This document shows positions 62,561-64,000 of a stretch of 64,000 bases of DNA, piece after piece. The DNA is from Oasisia sp. SBJ-2009. Lineage: Eukaryota; Annelida; Polychaeta; Sabellida; Siboglinidae. The position numbers and the translations under genes are program-made. The stretch spans positions 25,476,136 to 25,540,135 of the forward strand of contig OZ024867.1 in the NCBI GenBank assembly GCA_964017155.1, read 5' to 3'. Position 1 is the stretch's first letter. Each line of letters opens with the position of its first letter. The notes beneath the pieces were generated by a model. That model had not been told where the DNA came from, did not search any database, and saw only the letters and a list, made by a program, of their open reading frames with translations.

Positions 62561-64000
62561 CTACTTTCCTTCCAAACTCTCATATCTTCCTTCCCACCCT
62601 ATATCCCTCCCCCACCCCCATACTTTGTACATTTATTGTAATCTTTCTGTGTCAGTTTAATGATGTTACCCGTTCCCTTCTCCCCAGTCAATGTCAGTAA
62701 AACACTGACTAGGTGAGATTTCCCTGGCGTTAGTTTTCAACGTATATTTGTATACGTACGCATGAGTCAACATGTCCGGTTTTGGTTGTATTATATGTCA
62801 TTATTGTTGTAAATATGATCTGTAATTGGTTATAATGTCAACTCATTACATATGTCAAACTTCTTATTATACTGCAATGATATTCAAGCCATAATAAACT
62901 AATTAAATGAGTTTAGTTTTGACTACATGATTCGTCCTAATCATTTCTATTGAAAGACCTACCATTGGTTTAGCCATTGGTTTATTTGTCATCTATATTC
63001 GTAATTGGCTTATGTTGGGCAATTAGCCAAAGCATTCTCGTGAGTGGTTTGTGTCACGTCTTACTTGCAAATGCAGCTGGTGATTTTATTACTTGTATGA
63101 CGTAATTAAGTTGTTAAAATTAATATTCACTAATTATGCATGTAGGTGTGATTCACCTTTATTTCTAATGATCTACCGGTAATCTACATCTGGTTTTGAT
63201 GTAGCGTTTTAACGAAATTCCAGAATGCATTAATTGCATTGATGTCATATCAGTACGGTGATCGTGTTATTGTCGTGTTGTATTCTGCTATTGAAGTTAA
63301 TAAAATGTTGTGTTTTACGTTTTGTTTTGTTGTTGTTGCACATAATGTTCACACAGCTCGTAGTCCACCCTTCAATGTTAGTGGACGTTTGCTTAGTTTT
63401 TGGGTCTCACATCCTCTCGATCCAGGGGTCGAAATTATGCCTAAAGCTGGGGAGTGTGCAGTGTCGAACTATACAATTATAGCCATTGACTTCGCCAGTC
63501 ACTACTGTGTCAGCCGTGGGAACAGCGGAAGCCCCCCCCTCATCTGGACAGACAGACGTGGGAAGCCCAATATACTGACACGAGCATCATGCGGCTGAAA
63601 TCAGCGACAATATATCACATGACTTCATGCCGATCACAATCCTCGTGAACGATTTCATTGGCTGACGCGTTAAAAGAAAAGTATTTTATAGGGTTGTGCC
63701 AGGGATAGCCTAGAACTATAATCACCCGCAGCGAACACTGATGCGTGAGGATCGGGGGTCGAGGTCGGGGGTTACACTGGAGCAAGATATATGAATAGCT
63801 CCTCGATATTTATATATAGTCGGTATAACCCCTCATATATTATACAAACCGCTACCAAAATCTTTGTGGATGTTATTAATTTTAGACTTGATGTAGCAGA
63901 CGGTAAATAGGGAGGATGTGATGACATAACCTGAGTTTGGCATCTCGCCCACCATAACCCGAGCACAAGAATCTCGATCGTCATAACCTAAACTCTGGAA
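62561..64000. other. No gene supported
   Basis: AT-rich. A 119-codon frame at 63239-63598 has a polar end but no recognised family. AATAAA at about 62893 could serve the recombinase-like gene. Confidence 0.5.

Noticed and set aside
61343..62700. Three overlapping 430-440 codon Ser/Pro/Leu-rich frames
   Set aside because: Polypyrimidine tract without stops; overlapping frames are equally open, which real coding sequence would not be.
63239..63598. 119-codon frame near the right edge
   Set aside because: No recognisable motif; two overlapping frames look equally plausible.

Overview
The window is metazoan nuclear DNA. Three genes are split by introns with clean GT-AG signals. The DNA is AT-rich with islands of coding sequence, packed with very long perfect microsatellites and short non-autonomous transposons. 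A HEPN-NACHT-LRR gene, an expanded tyrosine-recombinase-like family and a tRNA-derived SINE with a conserved central domain suggest a marine invertebrate. A lophotrochozoan such as a mollusc is my best guess, but I cannot prove it from the sequence.

Left part (1-13.6 kb): one minus-strand gene encodes an NLR-like protein. Exon 1 (13542-12861) is a DZIP3-type HEPN domain with an RNELAH motif. Exon 2 (12307-12098) is three 21-residue coiled-coil repeats. Exon 3 (11476-9745) is a NACHT NTPase. After an intron of about 4.5 kb come five short exons (5280-3704), each one leucine-rich repeat, all with phase-2 introns, and a probable tail exon (3470-3234). The large intron holds a complete 2.4-kb hAT-type insertion with an exact 8-bp target duplication.

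Middle (13.6-49 kb): mostly repeats. They include (GGGAC)n and (CA)n/(TA)n arrays, a 28-copy 57-bp minisatellite with a CRE palindrome (TGACGTCA) in nearly every unit, LINE 3' ends, a piggyBac-like MITE, three copies of a 460-bp palindromic MITE, a 1.4-kb element with a 28-bp terminal inverted repeat, and two Mutator-like elements with 9-10 bp target duplications. There is also 2.4 kb of alternating purine-pyrimidine hexanucleotide array. The one intact gene here is an intronless class-A GPCR (30927-31877). A frameshifted C2H2 zinc-finger fragment sits at the edge of the hexanucleotide array.

Right part (49-64 kb): a plus-strand C2H2 zinc-finger gene (50055-50744), whose sixth and later fingers are lost to a frameshift, is followed by a plus-strand gene of at least nine exons (52256-61267). 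The latter has an N-terminal zinc finger and the first half of a tyrosine-recombinase-like domain. The C-terminal catalytic half is replaced by unrelated short phase-1 exons. The rest is tetranucleotide arrays, a 1.1-kb polypyrimidine tract and non-coding sequence.
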